DNA of 64,000 nt from Roseomonas sp. (lineage in GTDB: Bacteria > Pseudomonadota > Alphaproteobacteria > Acetobacterales > Acetobacteraceae). Within the stretch, counting starts at the first letter, position 1; every line of letters starts with the position of its first letter. The translations under genes and the position numbers were made by a program. The notes below the pieces were generated by a model that saw only the letters and a program-made list of their open reading frames with translations, did not search any database and was not told the DNA's origin. The stretch spans positions 186,001 through 250,000 of the forward strand of contig JADCFN010000028.1 in the NCBI GenBank assembly GCA_020249505.1, written 5' to 3'. Below are positions 16,217 to 24,560 of the stretch, in pieces.

Positions 16217-17311
16217 ATGAAGATCAACGGCATCCCCTTCCGCAGCATCCGCCTTGATGAGGCTGATGGCTGGTCCATCCGCATCCTCGATCAAACAAGG
16301 CTGCCCTGGCAGGTGGAATGGCTGCGCCTGACAGATGAGGATCAGGTCGCGCATGCCATCCGTTCCATGCAGGTGCGTGGCGCGCCGCTGATTGGCGCCG
16401 TTGCGGCCTATGGTCTGGCGCTCGCGATGCGGCGTGATCCTGAGGCGCTGGAACCCATGGCTGAGATGCTTGGCGAAACCCGCCCCACCGCGATCAATCT
16501 GCGCTGGGCGCTTGAGAAAATGCTCGCGGTGCTGCGCCCGCTGCCTGCCGCCACGCGCGAAGCCGCCGCCTATGCCGAAGCCGCCGCGATTTGCGATGAT
16601 GATGCCGCAACCTGTGAGGCCATTGGCCGCCATGGCCTGCCCCTGTTGCAGGAGATCGCCGCCCGCAAGTCCGGGCAGCGCGTGAATATCCTGACCCATT
16701 GCAATGCCGGCTGGATCGCGACGGTGGATTGGGGCACCGCACTCGCGCCGATTTATATGGCGCATGATGCCGGCATTCCTGTGCATGTCTGGGTGGATGA
16801 AACCCGCCCGCGCAATCAAGGGGCAGCGCTGACGGCGTGGGAATTGGGCGCGCATGGCGTGCCGCATACCGTGATTGCCGATAATGCCGGCGGGCATCTG
16901 ATGCAGCATGGCGAAGTGGATATCGTGATTGTGGGGACAGATCGCGTCACGCGCCGTGGCGATGTCGCGAACAAGATTGGTACCTATCTGAAGGCACTCG
17001 CTGCGCAGGATAATGGCGTGCCCTTCTGGGTGGCGCTGCCGCATTCCACGTTGGATATGCGGGTGGCGGATGGTGTGCGCGACATCCCTATCGAAGAACG
17101 CGCGCCTGAGGAAGTGACGGACATCACCGGCCAGGATGCGGAAGGCCGCATCACGCGCATTAGGGTGGCGGCGGCTGGCAGCCATGCTGCCAATCCCGCC
17201 TTTGATGTCACGCCAGCGCGGCTGGTCACGGGGCTGATTACCGAACGTGGGCGCGTTGCGGCGACAGAAGCCGCACTCACCGCGCTCTATCCGGAAAAAG
17301 TCGCAAGTTAG
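16217..17311 (+). CDS. mtnA: S-methyl-5-thioribose-1-phosphate isomerase
   Basis: 364-residue aldose-ketose isomerase of the methionine salvage pathway, converting methylthioribose-1-phosphate to methylthioribulose-1-phosphate in the cytoplasm. Family hallmarks: RSMQVRGAPLIGAVAAYG near residue 50, NILTHCNAGWIAT with the catalytic Cys, VWVDETRPRNQGA, and the catalytic Asp in IVGTDRVTRRGDVANKIGTY. The start at 16217 is preferred over a TTG at 16178. No other methionine-salvage gene is nearby. It is followed after 5 bases by the SRAP gene. Confidence 0.95.
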   Translation: MKINGIPFRSIRLDEADGWSIRILDQTRLPWQVEWLRLTDEDQVAHAIRSMQVRGAPLIGAVAAYGLALAMRRDPEALEPMAEMLGETRPTAINLRWALEKMLAVLRPLPAATREAAAYAEAAAICDDDAATCEAIGRHGLPLLQEIAARKSGQRVNILTHCNAGWIATVDWGTALAPIYMAHDAGIPVHVWVDETRPRNQGAALTAWELGAHGVPHTVIADNAGGHLMQHGEVDIVIVGTDRVTRRGDVANKIGTYLKALAAQDNGVPFWVALPHSTLDMRVADGVRDIPIEERAPEEVTDITGQDAEGRITRIRVAAAGSHAANPAFDVTPARLVTGLITERGRVAATEAALTALYPEKVAS

Positions 17312-17316
17312 CCGCC

Positions 17317-18045
17317 ATGTGCGGGCGCTATTTCCAGCATCGCTCCAGCCGAGAGATCGCGCGCTATGCCCGCGCGGTGAATGCGCCGCCCAATCTGCTG
17401 CCTTCCTTCAACCGCGCGCCAACCCAGGATGGGCTGGTGCTGCGCCGCCATCCTGAGACCGGCGCGCGGCATTTGGATGCGCTGCGTTGGGGCCTTATTC
17501 CGCGCTGGGCAGATGATCCCGCGATTGGCAGCCGCATGATGAACGCGCGGTCTGAATCCATCTCGGAAAAACCCTCCTTCCGCGAGGCTTTCGTGAAGCG
17601 CCGCGCCATTGCCTTTGCCGATGGCTTCTATGAATGGCAGCGCCTGGGCGAGGGCCCCAAGGCGCCCAAGCAGGCCTTTGCTGTGGCCATGGCCGATGGT
17701 GCACCCATGCCACTCGCGGCCCTATGGGAAGGCTGGCGCGGCAAGGATGGCGAAATCATCCGGAGCTACACTATCATCACCACCAATGCCGCGCCGGAAT
17801 TGTCGCCTTTGCATGACCGCATGCCGGTGATTCTGCCGCCCGAGGATTGGGATGAATGGTTGGGCGAAGCACCCGCCGAACCGGCGCGGTTGAAAGCGCT
17901 GCTGCGGCCCTTTTCACGCAAGGGGCTAGCGGTGTGGCCGGTATCGTCGCGCGTCAATCGCATCGCCGAAGATGATGCGGCGCTGCTGGAACGTGACCCT
18001 GTGGCGCAGCCGCCAGTTGGGCTGGATGATCCGGCGCCTTGGTAG
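17317..18045 (+). CDS. SRAP-domain protein (YedK/HMCES-like)
   Basis: 242 residues. The conserved Cys2 (MCGRY) that crosslinks to abasic sites in single-stranded DNA becomes the N-terminal residue after Met removal. Other family residues are in NARSES (Asn), FADGFYEWQR (Glu) and the late LSPLHDRMPVIL (His). In bacteria this protein protects abasic sites during replication. It directly follows mtnA, probably on one transcript, which is positional rather than functional. No LexA-type box was found upstream by eye. Confidence 0.92.
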   Translation: MCGRYFQHRSSREIARYARAVNAPPNLLPSFNRAPTQDGLVLRRHPETGARHLDALRWGLIPRWADDPAIGSRMMNARSESISEKPSFREAFVKRRAIAFADGFYEWQRLGEGPKAPKQAFAVAMADGAPMPLAALWEGWRGKDGEIIRSYTIITTNAAPELSPLHDRMPVILPPEDWDEWLGEAPAEPARLKALLRPFSRKGLAVWPVSSRVNRIAEDDAALLERDPVAQPPVGLDDPAPW

Positions 18046-18109
18046 GAACCCCCTGGTACGCTTCCCCCTTGCGTGATTAGCTTCCCCCAAAAGGAATGGA
18101 AGGAAGAAC

Positions 18110-19093
18110 ATGCGCCAGAAATTGCTCGCTGCCTTGCTGGCACTTGGCGGCCTATGCGGTTTTACCTTCACCGCAAGCGCGCAAAGCGCGGAGACCAATT
18201 GGCCAACGCGGCCCATTACCATGGTGGTCGCCTATCCGCCTGGCGCCATTACCGACACGGTCGGGCGCCGTGTCGCGGAACGACTTTCCCAAGCGCTCAA
18301 TGTGCAAGTGGTTGTCGAAAATCGCGGCGGTGCCGGCGGTAATGTCGCAGCCGCCTTTGTCTCTCGTGCGGCGCCGGATGGCTATACGCTGCTATTCACT
18401 TCCTACGGCAATCTGATCATCGCCGCCGCCGCTGAGCTGAATGTTGGCTTTCATCCTTGGCGCGATCTGGCGCCGGTGGGCATGATTGGCCCCATGACGG
18501 TGGTGCTACTGGTGCGCCCTGGGCTGCAAGCGAACACCTTGCAGGATTTCGTGCGCCACATCGCCGCCAATCCAGGCCGGGTGAATTTCGCGAGTGTTGG
18601 TGTCGGCAGTTCTTATCACCTACTGATCGAACAGATGATCGCCTATGGCAAGCTCAATATGACCCATGTGCCCTATCGTGGCGGCGCGGCGGCCATGATG
18701 GATTTCCTCGCGGGCCGGGTGGATGCGACGCTGGCCACGCTGCTGTTTGCACGACCCTATATGCAGGATAATCGCGGCATTGGCGTGGCCGTCGGCAATG
18801 CCGAACGCTCCCCGGTGTTGCCCAATGTGCCCGCAGTGCAGGAGGTAATTCCAGGCGCCAAACTGACCGATGGGCTGGCCGTGCTGGCCCCGGCCGCGAC
18901 ACCGGCGCCGATCATCGCGCGGGCCAATCGCGCTTTGCAGGAGGTGATGAACCAAACCGCCATGCGCGAATGGCTGACGAATGAGGGCGTGCCGCCGCGC
19001 CCCGGCCCGCCGGAAGCCTTCATGGCAGAAATGACGCCAGCGACCGAGGAGCTACGGAAACTGCTCCGCGATGCTGCGATCAAGGTGGAATGA
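18110..19093 (+). CDS. Bug/TctC-family solute-binding protein
   Basis: 327 residues with a Sec signal peptide ending TASA-Q (about residue 25). Conserved TctC blocks: WPTRPITMVVAYPPGA, VQVVVENRGGAGGNVAA, APDGYTLLFTSYGNLI and MTHVPYRGGAAAM. Start ATG is preceded by GGAAGGAAG. No membrane partner in the neighbourhood. It ends 46 bases before the convergent sulfotransferase gene, with a UUCG hairpin between them. Ligand unknown. Confidence 0.9.
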   Translation: MRQKLLAALLALGGLCGFTFTASAQSAETNWPTRPITMVVAYPPGAITDTVGRRVAERLSQALNVQVVVENRGGAGGNVAAAFVSRAAPDGYTLLFTSYGNLIIAAAAELNVGFHPWRDLAPVGMIGPMTVVLLVRPGLQANTLQDFVRHIAANPGRVNFASVGVGSSYHLLIEQMIAYGKLNMTHVPYRGGAAAMMDFLAGRVDATLATLLFARPYMQDNRGIGVAVGNAERSPVLPNVPAVQEVIPGAKLTDGLAVLAPAATPAPIIARANRALQEVMNQTAMREWLTNEGVPPRPGPPEAFMAEMTPATEELRKLLRDAAIKVE

Positions 19094-19121
19094 CCGCGCC
19101 AGAGACGAATAGCACATCCGG

Positions 19122-19139
19122 CAGCGCCTTCGGGCGCTG
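19122..19139. terminator. UUCG hairpin between convergent genes
   Basis: Seven base pairs (cagcgcc 19122-19128 with ggcgctg 19133-19139) closed by a TTCG tetraloop, an unusually stable loop. No T-run follows on either side, so termination is plausible but unproven. It is placed exactly between the TctC stop and the sulfotransferase stop. Confidence 0.5.
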
Positions 19140-19919
19140 TCATGCGGCTCCGGCTGTCACCAAGGCAGGGCTCGGCCGGGTGGCGAGTATTGGTGGCAGG
19201 CGCGCAAAGAATGCGAGCTCTGCCTTGTTATCGGCTTCAAGCCGCGCGAGCGCCGCCGCGAAATCCGGCTGAAGACGCGCTGGCGTAATGCCTGCCAGCG
19301 CGGGCCTTTCATTGAATCTCGGCAAGGCCCCGCCAAGCCTGAGGCCAAACAGCGCGAGCAGCCTTTGGGCGAAAACATCCAAGGCTTCCATCCGACCAAG
19401 CAGATAGGGGTAGCGTCGGAGCGCCCCATTGATCCCATCGCGTTCCGTCGCGCCAAACAAGGTAAGCAATTGGGCATTGCGACAATGCACGGCGAATTCT
19501 GGCACTGCATCCAAAGCCTCATTGAGTGAAAGCCTATGCAGTGCGGCATGCTCGGGATGGTCTGGCGTGCCACGGATGTAATCATAGAGGGAGACAATGC
19601 GCTCCAGCGGCTGACGCAATACGCCCGCAATCCCGATGGGGCGCGGGGATAGGCTCACCAGCGGATGCGCCACACCAAAATGGCCGGCAACCAGCAGCGC
19701 CCTATGATAAATGCCATTCTCACCAGCAAGTGCGGCACCGAGCCCAGCTTCCCCGCCATGATCGGCCAAAAGATCGGCATGAAAGACGGCGCGATCCCCG
19801 AAGGCGTATTTCAACATTCGGTTGATGGTGGTGCCACCGGTTCGTGGAAGATGAAGAAAGTATAAAATTGGTATATCGCCATGGTGATTGGCGATGTTTT
19901 CATTTAATACTATATTCAT
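19140..19919 (-). CDS. Sulfotransferase-family protein
   Basis: 259 residues. The PAPS 5'-phosphosulfate loop is at residues 23-31 (HLPRTGGTT), and the 3'-phosphate binding pattern is in VLRQPLERIVSLYDYI (Arg and Ser). These mark the sulfotransferase family 2 (carbohydrate-type) fold; it would transfer sulfate from PAPS to a sugar or similar acceptor. No signal peptide is seen. Its upstream region (19860-19975) is strikingly AT-rich compared with the surroundings. Neighbours do not reveal the acceptor. Acquisition by transfer is possible. Confidence 0.78.
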   Translation of the reverse strand: MNIVLNENIANHHGDIPILYFLHLPRTGGTTINRMLKYAFGDRAVFHADLLADHGGEAGLGAALAGENGIYHRALLVAGHFGVAHPLVSLSPRPIGIAGVLRQPLERIVSLYDYIRGTPDHPEHAALHRLSLNEALDAVPEFAVHCRNAQLLTLFGATERDGINGALRRYPYLLGRMEALDVFAQRLLALFGLRLGGALPRFNERPALAGITPARLQPDFAAALARLEADNKAELAFFARLPPILATRPSPALVTAGAA

Positions 19920-20015
19920 TTCTCAAGTCCTTCAGAAGGACCAAAGAAATACTCAAATATTGATAATTTTTTCTTGTCGTAGGCAGCGCGGGCGAACGAA
20001 GCTGCGCGGCTATGC

Positions 20016-20045
20016 TTGACGGGGCAGCCCCTGCCCCCCTAAAGC
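20016..20045 (+). promoter_or_regulatory. Probable promoter of tRNA-Val
   Basis: TTGACG at 20016-20021 and TAAAGC at 20040-20045 are 18 bases apart and lie 11 bases before the first base of tRNA-Val. The -10 is a poor match; the GC-rich spacer is consistent with stringent-type control but this is only a suggestion. Confidence 0.4.
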
Positions 20046-20056
20046 AAGCGTCGGTC

Positions 20057-20131
20057 GGGCGCGTAGCTCAGCGGTAGAGCATTCGCTTCACACGCGAAGG
20101 GTCACAGGTTCAATCCCTGTCGCGCCCACCA
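20057..20131 (+). tRNA. tRNA-Val (anticodon CAC)
   Basis: Acceptor GGGCGCG (20057-20063) pairs with CGCGCCC (20121-20127); D-arm GCTCAGCGGTAGAGC; anticodon loop TTCACAC with anticodon CAC (reads GTG); T-arm ACAGGTTCAATCCCTGT. Discriminator A and CCA are encoded at 20128-20131. Confidence 0.95.
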
Positions 20132-20138
20132 TGCCCCT

Positions 20139-21305
20139 TCAATATGATTTCGGCAGGCCGAGCACTTTTTCGGCAATATGGCTCAGGATCAGTTCCCGGC
20201 TGACCGGGGCGATACGCGGGATCATGCTTTCGCGGAAATAGCGTTCCACCTGGTATTCCTGGGCATAGCCCATGCCGCCATGGGTCAGTACGGCGGCTTC
20301 CGCCGCAGCGAAGCCGGCCTCGGCGGCGAGGTACTTCGCGGCATTGGCCTCGGCGCCGCAATCCCGGCCGGCATCGTAAAGCGCGGCGGCTTTCATCGTC
20401 AGCAAGCCAGCCGCTTCCAACTGCGCCCACACCCGCGCGAGCGGGTGCTGGATGCCCTGATTCTGGCCAATGGGGCGGCCAAAAACCTCTCGCGTGCGGG
20501 CGTAATTCGCGGCACGTGAGAGCGCCGCCTGACCGATGCCGACAGCTTCGCCCGCAATCAGAATACGCTCGGGGTTGAGGCCATGCAGGATCAGGCGAAA
20601 ACCCTCCCCCTCCGCGCCGATGCGGTCTTCTTCCGGGACTTCCAGGCCATCAAAGAACAGCATGTTCGAATCAACGCCATGCCGCCCCATTTTGTGAATG
20701 AGCCGCACCTCCACCTTGGCGCGATCCAGCTTGGTATAGAAAAGCGTGAGGCCATCGGTCTTGCGCTTGACCTGATCAAGCGGCGTAGTGCGCGCCAAAA
20801 GCAGGATGCGGTCCGCGACCTGGGCGGTGGAGATCCAGATCTTCTGGCCATTGATGACATAGCGATCACCGCGCTTTTCGGCGCGTGTCTTGAGTTCCGT
20901 GGTGTTGAGGCCGGTATTGGGCTCGGTCACGCCAAAACAGGCCTTTTCGCGGCCTTCGATCAGGGGCGGCAGGAAGCGCTGCTTTTGCGCGGGCGAGCCA
21001 AACACCACCACCGGGTTCAGGCCGAAGATGTTCATATGAATGGCCGAAGCGCCCGACATGCAGGCGCCGCTTTCCGCCACCGCCTGCATCATGACGGTGG
21101 CTTCCGAAATCCCAAGGCCGGCGCCGCCAAATTCCTCGGGCATCGCAATGCCAAGCCAACCGGCGGCAGCGACGGCGCGATAGAATTCCTCGGGGAAACG
21201 CGCTTCCTGATCAATCTTTAGCCAATAATCATCGCCAAAATCGGCGCAGAGCTTCAGGATCTGCGCGCGAAGTTCTAATTGCGCTTCGGTCAGCGAATAC
21301 TGCAC
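20139..21305 (-). CDS. Acyl-CoA dehydrogenase
   Basis: 388-residue FAD-dependent acyl-CoA dehydrogenase introducing the alpha-beta double bond in an acyl-CoA. It starts at GTG 21305. The FAD/substrate blocks are visible: CFGVTEPNTGLNTTELKTRAE, VINGQKIWISTAQVADRILLLART, ILIAGEAVGIGQAALSRAANYARTREVFGRPIGQNQG and the C-terminal catalytic-base region AEAAVLTHGGMGYAQEYQVERYFRE. The typical length is 380-400. It converges on tRNA-Val and is divergent from the DUF3297 gene. Chain-length preference cannot be read from the sequence. Confidence 0.92.
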   Translation of the reverse strand: MQYSLTEAQLELRAQILKLCADFGDDYWLKIDQEARFPEEFYRAVAAAGWLGIAMPEEFGGAGLGISEATVMMQAVAESGACMSGASAIHMNIFGLNPVVVFGSPAQKQRFLPPLIEGREKACFGVTEPNTGLNTTELKTRAEKRGDRYVINGQKIWISTAQVADRILLLARTTPLDQVKRKTDGLTLFYTKLDRAKVEVRLIHKMGRHGVDSNMLFFDGLEVPEEDRIGAEGEGFRLILHGLNPERILIAGEAVGIGQAALSRAANYARTREVFGRPIGQNQGIQHPLARVWAQLEAAGLLTMKAAALYDAGRDCGAEANAAKYLAAEAGFAAAEAAVLTHGGMGYAQEYQVERYFRESMIPRIAPVSRELILSHIAEKVLGLPKSY

Positions 21306-21421
21306 GGAACCATCCTTGGGTCGGTCTTATTGCGAAATTGCGTTCTTGCCGCGGCCCGGTCAATCGCGTGGCGTTGCCTTCGCCGCGGCTCTCGGGCAAA
21401 CACCGCGCCTGGAGTTTTAGC

Positions 21422-21664
21422 ATGACCGAAGACACCCCTACCCTGCCGGACCGGCTTTCCAATGACCCAAGCAGCCCTTTTTACAATGAGGCGCTGCTGA
21501 GCCGTGGCGTTGGCATTCGCTTCAAGGGTCAGGAAAAGACCAATGTCGAGGAATACTGCGTCTCGGAAGGTTGGATCAGGGTGAGCCTGGGCAAGGCCAC
21601 GGATCGGCGCGGTAAGCCGCTGACGATGAAGCTGACCGGGACGGTGGAGCCTTATTTCCGGTAA
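21422..21664 (+). CDS. DUF3297 family protein
   Basis: 80 residues starting at ATG 21422 with GGAG about 9 bases upstream. It matches the DUF3297 pattern throughout: LPDRLSNDPSSPFYNEALL, RGVGIRFKGQEKTNVEEYC and VSEGWIRVSLGKATDRRGKPL. A small conserved cytoplasmic protein of unknown function, common in proteobacteria. It converges with the aldo/keto reductase gene at a gap of 6 bases. Confidence 0.87.
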   Translation: MTEDTPTLPDRLSNDPSSPFYNEALLSRGVGIRFKGQEKTNVEEYCVSEGWIRVSLGKATDRRGKPLTMKLTGTVEPYFR

Positions 21665-21670
21665 GAACGC

Positions 21671-22618
21671 TCACGCGCTCGCCGCATCCAATTCCGCCAC
21701 TGCCGCCGCATCCAGGCTCAGCGCCGCGGCCTTCACCAGATCCACGACTTGCGCGGAGCTTGTGGCGCTCGCAATCGGCGCTGCAAGCCCCGGCCGGCCC
21801 TTGAACCAGGCGAGCGCCACCTGTGCGGGCTGTGCACCCATGCGCGCCGCCACCTTGTCCAAAGCGGCCAGCACCTTCAGCCCCTTGTCGTTCAGGTATT
21901 TCCCGGCACCGCGCGCCCCGCGCGGGCTTTTGCCGAGGTCAGCCTCAGACCGATACTTGCCGGACAGAAAGCCGGAGGCGAGCGAGTAATACGGAATCAC
22001 GCCCACAGCTTCCGCCGCGCAAAGCGGCAGCATATCCGCTTCAATGCCGCGTTCCAGCAGATTGTAATGCGGCTGCATGGTCTGATAGCGCGGCAGGCCA
22101 TTCTTACTGCTGATATCTAGCGCTTCCTTGAAGCGCGCGGCAGAGAAATTGGAAGCGCCAATGGCGCGCACCTTGCCCGCCTTGATCATCTTGTCAAACG
22201 CCGCCAGCGTTTCTTCCTGCGGCACTGATTCATCATCGCGGTGGGACTGATAGAGATCAATCACATCCGTCCCCAGGCGCTTCAAGGATGCCTCAACGGC
22301 GCTGGCAAGGTAGGAAGGCGAAAGCCCCTTGCCGATGCTGGGCATTTCCATCCCTGCCTTGGACAGGATCAGCACATCATGCCGCCGCCCGCGCGCCTTC
22401 AGCCATTCGCCCATGATGGTTTCGGACTCGCCGCCCTTATTGCCCGGCACCCAATAGGCATAGACATCCGCGGTATCGAGCGCATTGAGCCCGCGTTCCA
22501 CCAGCTCATCCAAAATCCGGAAGGATTGCGCCTTGTCCAAGGTCCAGCCGAAGACATTGCAGCCGAAAATCACGGGCGGGACGAAAATGCCGGAACGGCC
22601 CAATTCGATCTTTTGCAT
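21671..22618 (-). CDS. Aldo/keto reductase
   Basis: 315-residue NADPH-dependent aldo/keto reductase. Start at 22618 follows AGGAG, so the long upstream extension is discarded. The catalytic tetrad is visible: Asp in LDTADVYAY with Tyr next to it, Lys in VLILSKAGME and His in DLYQSHRDDE. The NADPH-binding tail (AQPAQVALAWFKGRPGLAAPIASATSSAQV) is the AKR pattern of the general-stress/YajO-like group. Substrate unknown. Divergent from the sulfite dehydrogenase operon. Confidence 0.92.
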   Translation of the reverse strand: MQKIELGRSGIFVPPVIFGCNVFGWTLDKAQSFRILDELVERGLNALDTADVYAYWVPGNKGGESETIMGEWLKARGRRHDVLILSKAGMEMPSIGKGLSPSYLASAVEASLKRLGTDVIDLYQSHRDDESVPQEETLAAFDKMIKAGKVRAIGASNFSAARFKEALDISSKNGLPRYQTMQPHYNLLERGIEADMLPLCAAEAVGVIPYYSLASGFLSGKYRSEADLGKSPRGARGAGKYLNDKGLKVLAALDKVAARMGAQPAQVALAWFKGRPGLAAPIASATSSAQVVDLVKAAALSLDAAAVAELDAASA

Positions 22619-22749
22619 GGGGTTTCTCCTGTCGTTGCGCCAGCTTGCAGGCTTTGGGCTGGGCGGAAAAGGGGGGACGCTTTTGCTTGCAATCGCCCCG
22701 TCGGATGGGACATAAATGCGCGCAAGCAAAACATGAAGGAGGCACCGCC

Positions 22750-24054
22750 ATGGCCAATCAAAAGCAGCCGGAACGTTCATTCCAGGAACTCTATCGTGAT
22801 GACCCTGAGCGCGCCGATGCGCTGGTCTGGGGCCGGCGCGGGGCGCTGCAAGGTGCGGCTCTCGCCGCCATGGGCACGGCCCTGGGTGCCGCCATTCCCT
22901 TTGGGCGCAATATGCCAAGCGGGCTGGTGCCGGCGGCTTTGGCACAGGGGGCCACGCAACCGCAATTCCTGCAAATGCCAGGCAAGGCGCCCTTGATCAT
23001 GCAGGGCGAGCGACCGCTGACAGCCGAGACGCCCGAGCATCTGCTGGATGACCCGATCACGCCCGCCGACAAGTTCTTCATCCGCAATAATGGCACAACG
23101 CCGGACCCCGTGGCCGATCCGCGCGCCTGGAAAATTCGTATTGACGGGGAAGTGAATACGCCGATTGAGCTTTCCATCGCCGATCTTGAGCAGCGTTTTG
23201 AGGTGGTGACGCGGCAGTTGCAAATGGAATGCGGCGGCAATGGGCGCGCTGCCTTCTCTCCCCAGGCATCGGGCAATCAATGGGGCAATGGTGCCATTTC
23301 AAATGCGGAATGGACAGGTGTCAGGCTACGCGATGTGCTGCGCGCCGCGGGCGTGAAGGACAGCGCCAAATTCACTGGCCAGCATGGCGCCGATACGCAT
23401 CTTTCCGCCCAAGGCCCGGCGATCAGCCGTGGCATGCGGATCGAAAAGGCGATGGATGAGAATACGCTGATCTGCTTTCGCATGAATGGCGCGGCCATTC
23501 CGCAAATCCATGGCGCACCGGCGCGGCTGCTTGTGCCGGGCTGGCCGGGTTCGCTCAGCCAGAAATGGTTCACCCGGCTTGAAGTGCTGAATGCGCCGCA
23601 TACCGGGCGCGGCATGGGCGGCACATCCTATCGCATTCCGGTGCGGCCCATTGTGCCGGGCAGCCGCAATAATGGCGCTGATTTTGTGGATATGGAGAGC
23701 ATGCCGGTGCGTTCCGTGCTCAGCAGCCACGCCCATGGCACGCGGCTTCCTGCCGGCACACGCAGCCTGGATATTCGCGGCCATGCCTGGGCCGGGGATT
23801 TGACCGTGCGCGAAGTGCATGTCTCCACCGATTTCGGGCAAAGCTGGCAGGCGATGCAGGTGGCGGCCCCGGCCAATCGGTATTCCTGGCAGCGCTGGCA
23901 AGGCCGCATCGCGCTGCCGAGCGATGGCTATTTTGAAGTCTGGTATCGCGCGACAGACAGCAATGGCCGGATGCAACCGCATGTGGCGGCGAATTGGAAT
24001 CCGCAGGGGTATGGAGCCAATCCTGTCAGCCGTGTTGCCATTCTGATCGGCTGA
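22750..24054 (+). CDS. sorA: Sulfite dehydrogenase, molybdopterin subunit (SorA-like)
   Basis: 434 residues. The start at 22750 has AAGGAGG 8 bases upstream. The N-terminus has a Tat-like signal (GRRGALQGAALAAMG) leading to a hydrophobic stretch and an LAQG cleavage region. The molybdenum ligand is Cys161 (MECGGNGRA), as in sulfite oxidases; the C-terminal part is the dimerisation domain (REVHVSTDFGQSWQ). It should oxidise sulfite to sulfate in the periplasm. The cytochrome gene follows after 7 bases, matching the sorAB arrangement. A SoxC-like role is less likely with no sox genes nearby. Confidence 0.87.
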   Translation: MANQKQPERSFQELYRDDPERADALVWGRRGALQGAALAAMGTALGAAIPFGRNMPSGLVPAALAQGATQPQFLQMPGKAPLIMQGERPLTAETPEHLLDDPITPADKFFIRNNGTTPDPVADPRAWKIRIDGEVNTPIELSIADLEQRFEVVTRQLQMECGGNGRAAFSPQASGNQWGNGAISNAEWTGVRLRDVLRAAGVKDSAKFTGQHGADTHLSAQGPAISRGMRIEKAMDENTLICFRMNGAAIPQIHGAPARLLVPGWPGSLSQKWFTRLEVLNAPHTGRGMGGTSYRIPVRPIVPGSRNNGADFVDMESMPVRSVLSSHAHGTRLPAGTRSLDIRGHAWAGDLTVREVHVSTDFGQSWQAMQVAAPANRYSWQRWQGRIALPSDGYFEVWYRATDSNGRMQPHVAANWNPQGYGANPVSRVAILIG

Positions 24055-24061
24055 AACTGCC

Positions 24062-24439
24062 ATGCGATTGCTGCCCTATGCTTTGGTGGCGGTGCTGTTG
24101 TTCGCATCAGCCACCATCGCGCAAACCCCTGATCTGACGCAGCGCCAGGCGGAAGCCACCGCTGATCCTACTGACCCGCAGGAAGAGGAAACCGTGCTGG
24201 CGGAAGGCGAAGGCCGTTCCGAAGTGTTCGGCTATTGCACCGCCTGCCACAATACCGCGCTCATCCGCCGCAGCGCCTTCACGCGCGAACGCTGGGATGA
24301 GCTGATGGATTGGATGGCGGAGAAGCACGAAATGAACCCGCTGGAAGGCGAGTTCCGCGATACGATCGTGGATTATCTGGCGCGCCATTACGGGCCGCGT
24401 ACACGCGGCCCGCGCGGGGGCAATCCCTTCTTGAATTGA
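24062..24439 (+). CDS. sorB: Sulfite dehydrogenase cytochrome c subunit (SorB-like)
   Basis: 125 residues with a signal peptide of about 20 residues and one c-type haem site CTACH (Cys59, Cys62, His63). A Met in the C-terminal part (EKHEMNPL) could be the distal ligand. Its size, position directly after the molybdopterin subunit and single haem suit SorB, which accepts the electrons from sulfite. The 120 bases downstream contain no clear terminator. Confidence 0.82.
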   Translation: MRLLPYALVAVLLFASATIAQTPDLTQRQAEATADPTDPQEEETVLAEGEGRSEVFGYCTACHNTALIRRSAFTRERWDELMDWMAEKHEMNPLEGEFRDTIVDYLARHYGPRTRGPRGGNPFLN

Positions 24440-24560
24440 AGCGGGGTACTGCGCCCTGGTGTAGCCTCGCGCCAAGGCAGATGGCGCGAGGCAAGGCAGA
24501 TGGGCGCCACGCCCATCACGGCGTGATCCGGCGTAAGCATCACACAAAGGACAGCATGAC

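Noticed and set aside
16058-17185. Long antisense reading frame across mtnA on the minus strand
   Set aside because: High-GC codon bias leaves such frames open; mtnA is unmistakable on the plus strand and the antisense product is a His/Arg-rich sequence without any family.
22619-22945. 109-residue extension of the aldo/keto reductase
   Set aside because: The family begins with the MQKIELGRSG segment, and AGGAG lies just ahead of that Met.
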